Positions 1-6,434 of a DNA stretch of 10,320 nt are shown here, piece by piece. The notes below the pieces were generated by a model. The model searched no databases, was not told the DNA's origin, and saw only the letters and a list, made by a program, of their open reading frames with translations. How positions within the stretch are numbered: the stretch's first letter is position 1; each line of letters begins with the position of its first letter. The stretch is from Gammaproteobacteria bacterium (GTDB lineage Bacteria; Pseudomonadota; Gammaproteobacteria; Pseudomonadales; UBA7434), in the NCBI GenBank assembly GCA_024280785.1, contig JAJRPK010000281.1, positions 1-10,320 on the forward strand, read 5' to 3'. A program made the position numbers and the translations under genes.

Positions 1-1486
1 CCCGCGCTTTCGGATAAGACGCATAGGTGACCCCTGCCATTTTCTCCATTACTCGATGAACTTGGCAGGTATAACCAAATTCATTGTCGTACCATATATA
101 AATCACCACATTTTTCCCGTTTACTATAGTCGCCAAGGAATCAAAAACACAGGCTCGGCGAGAACCAACAAAATCAGTCGAAACAACCTCGGGAGCATTG
201 CTGTAGTCAATTTGTTTGCGTAACGGTGAATGAAGTGAAATATTGCGGATGTACTTATTCAGCTCTTCAACCGTCGTTTCACGCTTTAATCGCAAGTTCA
301 AAATTGCCATCGACACGTTGGGAGTCGGAACACGTATGGCGTTACCGCTCAACTTACCTTCAAGGCTTGGTAATACTTTGCCAACAGCTTTGACCGCCCC
401 GGTTTCTGTCAGTACCATATTGAGCGCCGCACTACGACCGCGACGATTGCCCTTATGATAATTATCAATCAGATTTTGGTCATTCGTGTAAGAGTGAACG
501 GTTTCTACATGGCCATATTCAACGCCGTACTCATCGTCCAATGCTTTCAATGGCGGTGTAATCGCATTAGTAGTACAAGAAGCCGCCGATACAATCGTAT
601 CGCTATCGAGCAAGATATCTTCATTGATGCCTGCTACCACATTCTTCATATCGCCTTTGCCCGGAGCGGTTAAAATAACCTTTGCGGTTCCTTTAGCCTT
701 GAGGTGTAGACCCAGACCTTCAGCGTCACGCCAAATACCGGTATTATCAACCACCAAAGCATTCTTAATGCCGTACTCGGTATAATCAATCTTATCGGGG
801 GCATCGGCGTATATAACACGAATTTCATTACCATTGGCGATGAAAGAACAGCGCTCCTGATCTACCCGGATAGTGCCGTTAAAATAACCATGCACAGAAT
901 CTCTCTGCAGCAACGACGCTCGTTTGACCAAATCATTTTTACCGCCTTTACGAACAACAATGGCTCTTAAACGTAAGTTATCACCGCCACCCGTTTTCTC
1001 AATAAGTAGGCGCGCCATTAATCGACCTATGCGGCCAAACCCATAGAGCACTACATCTTGAGGTTCCGTCAGTGGTTTACGAATGCTGCCCACCAAGTCG
1101 GAAACCTGCTCTTTTACGTATTCTTCTAAATGAATCGCTTTGCCTTGCGAGTCTTCATCTTCGCCTTCAAAGAAAAACCTCGAAGCAATTCGACCAATAT
1201 CGATATGGGCGTGGCCCAAATCAAGCTCAGCAAGCGCGACAAGTACCGGATGTGTTTCAAACTCTGACAACTCGCTTTCTTCGATCTCCCGAACTGTTCG
1301 GTGATCTTGCATGATTTCAAGCACGGATCTATTTACCAACGGGTGACCGTATATATAGGTTTTTACATTGTCACGGTAAAGCTTTCCAACCAAGGGAATC
1401 ATGCCTTCGGCAAGTGCTTCGCGCTCCTTCCAGTCAGCAAAATAATCGTCGGGGCGCTGGCGCTCACGTGCTTCGTAAAGTTTCAT
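1..1486 (-). CDS. gap: Glyceraldehyde-3-phosphate dehydrogenase, long form with N-terminal extension (3' end outside window)
   Basis: Phosphorylating GAPDH interconverts glyceraldehyde-3-phosphate and 1,3-bisphosphoglycerate in the cytoplasm. The frame starts at ATG 1486 and stays open to position 1, giving 495 visible codons. The last visible residues (…MAGVTYASYPKAR) correspond to the usual C-terminal end of the family, so only a few codons are missing. About 145 residues precede the Rossmann motif YGFGRIGR (148-155). The catalytic segment SAASCTTNAI carries Cys304, the partner histidine is His331 (HSYTNDQN), and RRGRSAALNM and VPTPNVSMA are typical phosphate-site and C-terminal segments. 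The N-terminal extension (REALAEGMIPLVGKLYRDN) matches the long GAPDH of Pseudomonas as I recall it. An AGAGGA Shine-Dalgarno lies 5 nt before the ATG. The canonical Asp after the second Rossmann strand is absent (VVRKGGKND), so cofactor preference is uncertain. Confidence 0.95.
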   Translation of the reverse strand, partial: MKLYEARERQRPDDYFADWKEREALAEGMIPLVGKLYRDNVKTYIYGHPLVNRSVLEIMQDHRTVREIEESELSEFETHPVLVALAELDLGHAHIDIGRIASRFFFEGEDEDSQGKAIHLEEYVKEQVSDLVGSIRKPLTEPQDVVLYGFGRIGRLMARLLIEKTGGGDNLRLRAIVVRKGGKNDLVKRASLLQRDSVHGYFNGTIRVDQERCSFIANGNEIRVIYADAPDKIDYTEYGIKNALVVDNTGIWRDAEGLGLHLKAKGTAKVILTAPGKGDMKNVVAGINEDILLDSDTIVSAASCTTNAITPPLKALDDEYGVEYGHVETVHSYTNDQNLIDNYHKGNRRGRSAALNMVLTETGAVKAVGKVLPSLEGKLSGNAIRVPTPNVSMAILNLRLKRETTVEELNKYIRNISLHSPLRKQIDYSNAPEVVSTDFVGSRRACVFDSLATIVNGKNVVIYIWYDNEFGYTCQVHRVMEKMAGVTYASYPKAR

Positions 1487-1491
1487 TCCTA

Positions 1492-1497
1492 TCCTCT
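1492..1497 (-). promoter_or_regulatory. Ribosome binding site of gap
   Basis: The minus strand reads AGAGGA followed by 5 nt and then the ATG at 1486. This supports that ATG as the start of the long GAPDH including its N-terminal extension. Confidence 0.55.
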
Positions 1498-1534
1498 AAG
1501 GGTTGGGTTGATCAATTCGATGAATCTAGTGTGA

Positions 1535-1563
1535 ATTATCATAATTTAAATCACTCGGCGCAA
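1535..1563 (-). promoter_or_regulatory. Candidate sigma70-type promoter for gap
   Basis: On the minus strand, TTGCGC (1563-1558) and GATAAT (1540-1535) are separated by 17 nt. The -10 matches consensus at 5 of 6 positions and the -35 at 3 of 6. It lies about 50 nt before the gap start, in the 213-bp gap behind the exonuclease gene. It was found by eye only, and read-through from the upstream gene is equally possible. Confidence 0.3.
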
Positions 1564-1699
1564 TGCCCACATAGCCATCCAGTGAAAATTGACGTTCATA
1601 GCTGCCTTAAAAACAGAGTAAAGCTACAATATGCCCAATAAAACTGTGTCTACCCATCAAAGTTTAGATTTAAAGGTTGAAACACAACGGCTTGAGCAT

Positions 1700-2467
1700 C
1701 TACCAATGAAAATCCATGATTACTGGCGCATGATCGGAAAACCGTTCTTCTCGATAGACCGAAACCTCTTTTGCCGCATCCACGAGGCCAGGGGTAATCA
1801 CATGGTAGTCCAACCGCCATCCAACATTTTTTGCATAGGCCTGCCCTCGATTAGACCACCAAGTGTATTCATCGGCGTCTTGATTCAGTAAGCGAAAGCC
1901 GTCGATGTAACCCACTTCATCATATAACTGGTCCAGCCATGCTCGCTCAATCGGTAAAAAACCCGAATTCTTTTGATTGGGTTTCCAATTTTTCAAATCT
2001 ATCGGCTTGTGACAGGTGTTCCAGTCAGCGCAGATAACAAATTCTCTCCGCTTTCTTCGCAGAGATTTAAAGTGGGGCATAATCTGGTCGTGAAACGACA
2101 GTTTTCTTGCCAGAGCTTCTTCGTTGCTAGATCCCGATGGCACGTACATAGAGATTACACTTATACCGTCGTAATCAGCCTGAATATATCGACCCTGAGA
2201 ATCGCAAGGCTCCCAACCCAGCCCTTTAGTTACCTTATTAGGCTTTGCTTTACTAAAGAGCGCCGTGCCACTGTAGCCCTTTTTTTCTGCATCGAAGTAA
2301 TAACAATGGTAACCGGAGGGATAGAATACATCCTTATCTAGCTGATGCTCTTGCGCTCTGGTTTCCTGCAAGCAAACAACATCGGCATCCTGCTTTTTTA
2401 ACCAGCCAAAAAATCCTTTCTTTTCTGCCGCACGAATGCCGTTTAAATTTAAGCTAATAATACGCAT
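1700..2467 (-). CDS. Exodeoxyribonuclease III family protein, Crc-like but with intact catalytic residues
   Basis: This 255-residue protein belongs to the exonuclease-endonuclease-phosphatase fold of ExoIII (XthA), which cleaves AP sites and degrades duplex DNA 3'-5' in base excision repair. Catalytic positions are visible: Asn7 (NLNGIR), Glu35 (LQETRA), Tyr108 (MYVPSG), Asp148 and Asn150 (CADWN), Asp220 (WRLDYHVITPG) and the Asp245-His246 pair (SDHAP). Along its length it resembles Pseudomonas Crc (QADYD, RRKRRE, ERAWLD, LGYxD and WRxDYxVxTPG segments). As I recall it, Crc has lost these residues (LQDTRA, SQHAP). The visible residues therefore argue for an active nuclease rather than a Crc-type regulator of catabolite repression. 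A GAGGA sequence lies 13 nt before ATG 2467, which is long spacing for a Shine-Dalgarno. murI is divergent to it; no pyrE, the usual crc neighbour in Pseudomonas, is present. Confidence 0.9.
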   Translation of the reverse strand: MRIISLNLNGIRAAEKKGFFGWLKKQDADVVCLQETRAQEHQLDKDVFYPSGYHCYYFDAEKKGYSGTALFSKAKPNKVTKGLGWEPCDSQGRYIQADYDGISVISMYVPSGSSNEEALARKLSFHDQIMPHFKSLRRKRREFVICADWNTCHKPIDLKNWKPNQKNSGFLPIERAWLDQLYDEVGYIDGFRLLNQDADEYTWWSNRGQAYAKNVGWRLDYHVITPGLVDAAKEVSVYREERFSDHAPVIMDFHW

Positions 2468-2558
2468 AACGTCGATACTATCCTCGAAAATAATCTTTGA
2501 AATTAAGCCTTTGCGAAAACGATTTATCTATAAGCCAATACTATGCAAGCCACTACTC

Positions 2559-2582
2559 AGTAAATGTCGAGTAAATGTCGAG
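2559..2582. repeat. Two-copy 11-bp tandem direct repeat in the xth/murI divergent region
   Basis: The unit AGTAAATGTCG occurs twice with no spacer (2559-2569 and 2570-2580) and the match runs 2 bases further. The period of about one helical turn, in a region between divergent genes, would suit a regulator site. A replication-slippage duplication explains it equally well. Confidence 0.6.
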
Positions 2583-2623
2583 CCAACATAAGCCGCACAA
2601 ACATTCGACCAACTTATCTGGCA

Positions 2624-2652
2624 TTGCCGATTCGCATTAGTCTGTTTATTAT
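2624..2652 (+). promoter_or_regulatory. Candidate sigma70 promoter for murI
   Basis: TTGCCG (2624-2629, 4 of 6 to consensus) and TATTAT (2647-2652, 5 of 6) are spaced exactly 17 bp apart. Transcription from about 2659 would give a leader of roughly 65-85 nt before murI. An ATGGT/ACCAT inverted repeat (2651-2666) overlaps the expected start site. Found by eye only. Confidence 0.4.
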
Positions 2653-2743
2653 GGTTAATGTACCATCCGATTGGCGATTGCCTTAGCGGCCTACTCTATT
2701 TTACATTTATCCCGGCTTTTAATTGAGCCAGAACTTAATCCCT

Positions 2744-3613
2744 ATGACTGAATCTTTTGATGATGCGTTTTCAGAAAGTCTATCGACAAGCTTGGCAAAC
2801 CGGGTCCTAATCTTTGATTCGGGGCTTGGAGGACTGAGTATTTGCCGTGAGCTTATTTCGGCTTCTGCTGAGTTAGAGCTTCTGTATTTGTCAGACAACG
2901 AGGCTTTTCCTTACGGTGAAAAAGATCCAGAGCAATTGGTTCGCCGAGTTACCACAGTGCTCGAGCACGCACTTAAAACGTTAGCGGTAGATATCCTGGT
3001 CATCGCCTGCAATACCGCCAGCACGGTGGCATTAGCTAAATTACGCGAAACTTTAAAGATCCCTATCGTCGGAGTTGTGCCAGCTATTAAAACCGCGGCT
3101 AAGCTCAGCAAAAGTAAGGCTTTTGGGCTACTGGCAACACCAGGCACAGTTAATAGTCCCTACACTCAAAAACTTATCCGCCAACACGCCCCAACCCATG
3201 ACGTTCGATGTATCGGCAGTTCCGAACTGGTTCGCGAAATAGAAGCTCATACCAATGGCGCCGACCTAAACATTGAATTGGTCGCCAGTATTATCGAAGG
3301 TTTCGACAGTTTCGATGCTATTGATACTCTAGTCCTTGGTTGTACACACTTTCCCTTGATAATTAACACGTTCAAGCAGTTGAGGCCTCATTGGAATTGG
3401 GTCGACTCGGGCGCCGCTATAGCCACCAGAGTCCTATCGTTACTAGATATTCCAGCTCTAGCCGAAGCTAAAGCTGCCGTAGCTGCACCAGCCCCGCTAG
3501 CCGCAAGGAAACACAACGCTTGGTTCACGCAACGAAATATCGATCATGAAGCACTTAACCGTTACCTGCAAACGGTTAACTTTCTCCCCGCCCACCACCT
3601 CAATATCAGCTAA
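2744..3613 (+). CDS. murI: Glutamate racemase
   Basis: This cofactor-independent cytoplasmic enzyme converts L-glutamate to D-glutamate for the peptidoglycan stem peptide. From ATG 2744 the protein has 289 residues, close to E. coli MurI (285). The family signature residues are visible: Asp25 in FDSGLGG, the PYGEK loop, the first catalytic Cys89 in ACNTAS, and the second catalytic Cys200 in LGCTHFPL. About 22 residues precede the first strand (RVLIFDSG), as in E. coli-type enzymes, where this arm binds the activator UDP-MurNAc-L-Ala. A TTG at 2723, directly behind an in-frame TAA at 2720, could extend the protein by 7 residues. Neither start has a recognisable Shine-Dalgarno, and I prefer the ATG. 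The gene stands alone, divergent to the exonuclease and convergent with the AsmA-like gene. Confidence 0.96.
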   Translation: MTESFDDAFSESLSTSLANRVLIFDSGLGGLSICRELISASAELELLYLSDNEAFPYGEKDPEQLVRRVTTVLEHALKTLAVDILVIACNTASTVALAKLRETLKIPIVGVVPAIKTAAKLSKSKAFGLLATPGTVNSPYTQKLIRQHAPTHDVRCIGSSELVREIEAHTNGADLNIELVASIIEGFDSFDAIDTLVLGCTHFPLIINTFKQLRPHWNWVDSGAAIATRVLSLLDIPALAEAKAAVAAPAPLAARKHNAWFTQRNIDHEALNRYLQTVNFLPAHHLNIS

Positions 3614-3622
3614 ATATCAGCT
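3602..3622. repeat. Two-copy 11-bp-period direct repeat across the murI stop codon
   Basis: AATATCAGCT occurs at 3602-3611 and again at 3613-3622, a period of 11. The murI TAA stop (3611-3613) falls at the junction of the two copies. It looks like a small local duplication at the end of the gene. Confidence 0.55.
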
Positions 3623-3671
3623 GCGTCGTGCGTTCGGATTTGACGGTCGAAGATTTAACCATTAACCACAT

Positions 3672-3691
3672 AAAAGTAACCGGCTACTTTT
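3672..3691. terminator. Possible weak bidirectional terminator between murI and the AsmA-like gene
   Basis: AAAAGTA (3672-3678) pairs with TACTTTT (3685-3691) around a 6-nt loop, and a T-run follows on the plus strand. It lies between two convergent genes and overlaps the stop codon of the minus-strand one. The stem is A/T-rich and short, so it would be a weak terminator at best. Confidence 0.3.
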
Positions 3692-4451
3692 TAAAGAGCC
3701 CTTTTAACACCCCTTTATACTTAGCCGCATCATCGCCTAACGCCTTGTCCAGCGCTTTGTCGATTTCTTTCTCGACAACTTTATCAAGGGCTTGCTTTTG
3801 CACTTCTGACATAAGTTTTTTCATTAGGGGTTTAAGCACAGCTTGCGCCGCCGACTCAATGGTCAAACCGTTTTTGGGCGTGCCAATGTTTTTTAACGTT
3901 ATATCAGGCACATCAACATCCTGATTACCTAGTTGATCGGATATTAGCGCCACGTTAGCATTGGTAAACTCGAACAACGCGATAGCTATTTTAGGCGGCT
4001 CAGTTGGGGCATTATCAGTATCATTACTAGCTGAAGTCGCGCCCGAAGAGTTACTACTGCTTTTTGAAATCTTTTCTTGCAAAACCTGTAGATTGGTTCG
4101 ACGCCCTACCTGTTCAGCCCGTATTGTAGCGCCGTCTACACCGATACGGTTGATCACCACAACCTCCCCCCGTAAAGACTGCAAGTCCAACTCAATATCT
4201 ATGCGGTTTAATTCAAAAATATTTGAATTACTAAAGCCATCAGGATTGGCTATGTAAAATTGGTTCAAGCTAGCTTTGCCTGCCAGAAGATCCACATCTA
4301 CCGATTTTACTGAAACAGGCACACCGATAACTGCTGGAGCATATTCATTGATGCCCGATTCGATAATACTGCCGAGGTTACTAGCGACAATATAAAGTCC
4401 AATCCCAACCACTATAACGAGCGCCACAAGACCTTTGAATATATTCGGCAT
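3684..4451 (-). CDS. AsmA-like membrane-anchored periplasmic protein
   Basis: This 255-residue protein has one N-terminal membrane segment (about residues 7-24) and almost no preceding residues, so it is likely anchored in the inner membrane and faces the periplasm. Residues 28-125 follow the pattern of small AsmA-like proteins of gammaproteobacteria: ESGIN..APxxxGVPVSVKSVDVDL, then ASLNQFYIANPDGF, then alternating strand residues (IDIELDLQSL, VVVINRIGVDGATI). A Ser/Asn/Thr-rich linker (130-148) leads to a second beta-rich part (153-190). The C-terminus (200-255) is a Lys/Ala-rich amphipathic helical tail. AsmA-family proteins are linked to lipid transport and outer-membrane assembly, but this short type has no defined role that I know of. 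AGGA lies 7 nt before ATG 4451, a good ribosome site. No obvious functional link to the neighbouring lactonase gene. Confidence 0.8.
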   Translation of the reverse strand: MPNIFKGLVALVIVVGIGLYIVASNLGSIIESGINEYAPAVIGVPVSVKSVDVDLLAGKASLNQFYIANPDGFSNSNIFELNRIDIELDLQSLRGEVVVINRIGVDGATIRAEQVGRRTNLQVLQEKISKSSSNSSGATSASNDTDNAPTEPPKIAIALFEFTNANVALISDQLGNQDVDVPDITLKNIGTPKNGLTIESAAQAVLKPLMKKLMSEVQKQALDKVVEKEIDKALDKALGDDAAKYKGVLKGLFKK

Positions 4452-4661
4452 AATGCATTCCTAAATCAGGTAAAAAGTATTTATTCGATTTAACGCTATG
4501 CCGATTTTAAACACTGGATGAGCCAAAAGATAGCCTTAACTTTAGGAAAAGGGTGAGTCGCTATCGAAACGATTGTGGATTTAGCTTTAAAGTAATGCTC
4601 TTCGGTTAGAAGTGAGTTGTCGCTTAAGCGCTTGCTGTGCGCGTAACGGACGCAGGTCAAG

Positions 4662-5519
4662 TTAAGGTAGACCCGCACCTGCCACTAAAACCTGTACCGT
4701 TGATATTTTTCCAGCCCGGGCTTTGGCAGCCTCGAATAAACTATTAGTTGGGTTGGTAACGCAAAAAAGCGTCTTGCGATCATCCCCGCCTAGCATACAA
4801 GCAATTGCGTGATCATCGCCCGTTGCTATGCGGTCAGTAATTTCTCCACCAGGTAAGGCCCTAAGAAATTCATGTCCAATAGGATTCGCAGCCCAGATCG
4901 CACCCTCACTATCGACACAGATACCATCGTAAGTAGCTCCTTCTGGTAATGTTGTATAGACAAAGCGCTCCGACAGTGTTCCTTCTGGACTTAGTTTGAA
5001 ACCTAACATATCAGTCGATCCACTTTGTGAAACTAACAGGGTTTCCCCATCCGGTGTTATACCCATCCCATTAGGACAACAAATTTCGTTTGCAACAACG
5101 TGTACCGTACCGTCTAAGTCGACTCGAACGATGTTGGTCAATTTAGGCTCTATAGGAACCGCTTCAACATCAAAACCCATATTGCCAATAAACGCATGGC
5201 CGTATTGGTCAACGACCATATCGTTAGCTTTGCCGCCACAATACTCAGAAAAATCCGCGACTTGAATTACTGTTTTGCCGTTATAACGCAATAAGACATG
5301 ATTTAACATAGAAACAATAAGCAACTCTCCATTAGGCAGCCATCCTAGCCCTGATGGCTCACCGTCTATCTTCAAAACCTTCTCGGTTTCGCCAGATTGA
5401 CTAACCCGATTAACACAATGGTCTTTTATATCTGAAAACCACAAAGTGTTAGATTTCCAACGCGGCGCCTCACCAAAAACAATATTTTGGATAAATGGTT
5501 TTAATTGATGTTCTCTCAT
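4662..5519 (-). CDS. SMP-30/gluconolactonase family lactonase
   Basis: This predicted six-bladed beta-propeller metalloenzyme of the SMP-30/regucalcin/gluconolactonase family would hydrolyse a sugar lactone or related ester. From ATG 5519 it has 285 residues, normal for the family. The divalent-metal ligands of human SMP-30 (Glu18, Asn103, Asn154, Asp204) have clear counterparts: Glu17 (FGEAPRW), Asn99 (GGKANDMVVD), Asn150 (CCPNGMGITPDG) and Asp198 (TYDGICVDSEGAIWAA). The C-terminus ends in GAGLP, as is common in these proteins. A GTG at 5567 would add 16 residues with no family counterpart, so the ATG is preferred, although only a weak GGAT precedes it. No signal peptide is seen from the ATG. 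No sugar transporter, dehydrogenase or regulator is next to it, so the substrate cannot be read from context. Confidence 0.9.
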   Translation of the reverse strand: MREHQLKPFIQNIVFGEAPRWKSNTLWFSDIKDHCVNRVSQSGETEKVLKIDGEPSGLGWLPNGELLIVSMLNHVLLRYNGKTVIQVADFSEYCGGKANDMVVDQYGHAFIGNMGFDVEAVPIEPKLTNIVRVDLDGTVHVVANEICCPNGMGITPDGETLLVSQSGSTDMLGFKLSPEGTLSERFVYTTLPEGATYDGICVDSEGAIWAANPIGHEFLRALPGGEITDRIATGDDHAIACMLGGDDRKTLFCVTNPTNSLFEAAKARAGKISTVQVLVAGAGLP

Positions 5520-5891
5520 AATCGATCCGGTATTAGTTATTTTTCGCGCGCAACTTGCTAGAGCCACAAATGTTTATATAGGAATGATTAAAATAGCTCT
5601 TACTCTTATCTTAGATATGACTATCATCTCCGTTAGCCAAGTAATAACTTCTGCATTTAAACATAGTGTCTTGTTCGCTATAGCTATATGTACAAATAAT
5701 AATTTACCACTTGGTTTTTCGAAAATATCAGTTCTCAGCATACGGTTCCTGAATATATGAGTTTCTTTACCCCGATATAATTAGGAACGAGTTCACAACT
5801 TACTGCAATAACGTAACGACCAGTACTCCTTTACTTATTGATCAACTTCTCGTTTTAAGCAAGCTTAAATTAGTTTCGTGACACACTCATC

Positions 5892-5903
5892 AATCTATAG
5901 ATT
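5892..5903. repeat. 12-bp perfect palindrome AATCTATAGATT
   Basis: AATCTATAGATT equals its own reverse complement. It lies just upstream of the candidate -35 of the small exported protein gene, a position suited to a dimeric regulator. A chance occurrence in AT-rich DNA is possible. Confidence 0.4.
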
Positions 5904-5910
5904 CCGAAGA

Positions 5911-5939
5911 TTACAAGGCCTTAGTATAAGCGCTATATT
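5911..5939 (+). promoter_or_regulatory. Weak candidate promoter for the small exported protein gene
   Basis: TTACAA (5911-5916, 3 of 6) and TATATT (5934-5939, 5 of 6) are 17 bp apart, about 35 nt before the ATG at 5973. The -35 match is poor. Confidence 0.22.
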
Positions 5940-5972
5940 AAGCCGTGTTTCAGGTATAAGGCTTGATCGAAT

Positions 5973-6404
5973 ATGACCATTATTTCCGGTATTACTCAAT
6001 CAAAAAGAACCTTTTCCACCTTCGTTATCAAATTTTTACTGGGAGGAATGCTCGCTTACAGCTGCGGAGTTTATGCGGTATCTTGTTCAGCAACTCACCC
6101 GGGCATAGAAAAATCAGGGACTATTCCGCCAGCCTGCTTCACACTCAATGAATTGGATTTTTATACTATGGCTTTAGCCGGGATGAGTGACAACCGAAAT
6201 CTTTCATTGAAGTTGCTTAGTTACGGTGTCATTGATGCGGCCCCTGACGACATTACTAAAAGAACGACATTTTCATGGTGGAAACAAAAAACTTCGAATC
6301 TGGCCAATGTTAACTCACCACTACTTTGGAAAAATAACAGCGCAAAGGTCTTTCTGGAATTAGGATTTAGTTCCGCATTTGTCATATGGAAAATAAACTA
6401 TTAA
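5973..6404 (+). CDS. Small unrecognised protein with probable signal peptide or membrane anchor
   Basis: I do not recognise this 143-residue protein. Its N-terminus looks like an export signal: charged residues (K11, R12, K20), then a hydrophobic stretch to about residue 37. Possible cleavage points are after VYA (35) or CSA (40). Cys38 (AVSC) could be a poor lipobox, but the -3 position is not Leu. The mature part has one more Cys (55), a Trp pair (WW, about 103-104), and ends in an aromatic/hydrophobic tail (FVIWKINY). ATG 5973 has an AAGG 11 nt upstream, which is only fair. No larger overlapping frame competes, and the gene stands alone between two minus-strand genes. It could be a lineage-specific small secreted protein or the remnant of a longer gene. 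Confidence 0.5.
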   Translation: MTIISGITQSKRTFSTFVIKFLLGGMLAYSCGVYAVSCSATHPGIEKSGTIPPACFTLNELDFYTMALAGMSDNRNLSLKLLSYGVIDAAPDDITKRTTFSWWKQKTSNLANVNSPLLWKNNSAKVFLELGFSSAFVIWKINY

Positions 6405-6434
6405 TTTGTATTATCAAAAAGAAGAAAAAACTGG

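Larger units (their letters stand above)
5520..5972. other. AT-rich intergenic region between divergent lactonase and small exported protein genes
   Basis: No convincing gene was found on either strand of this 453-bp stretch. It must carry the promoters of two divergent genes. It holds a 12-bp perfect palindrome at 5892-5903 and one weak promoter-like element at 5911-5939. No hairpin with a T-tract was seen. Confidence 0.6.

Noticed and set aside
243..673. Two consecutive plus-strand frames near the left edge
   Set aside because: They are antisense to the GAPDH coding sequence, whose catalytic and C-terminal motifs lie exactly here on the minus strand.
1973..2341. Plus-strand frame of 122 codons opposite the exonuclease gene
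   Set aside because: The minus-strand frame carries all ExoIII motifs, and this one has none.
4615..4661. Palindrome CGCTTAAGCG (4621-4630) and a CTTG…CAAG imperfect hairpin behind the lactonase gene
   Set aside because: The palindrome is only 10 bp, the hairpin has several mismatches and no T-tract follows. Not enough for a terminator or operator call.
4496..4678. Minus-strand frame of 60 codons with a GTG start overlapping the end of the lactonase gene
   Set aside because: It starts inside the lactonase stop region, has no ribosome site, no recognisable domain and is short. Most likely chance.
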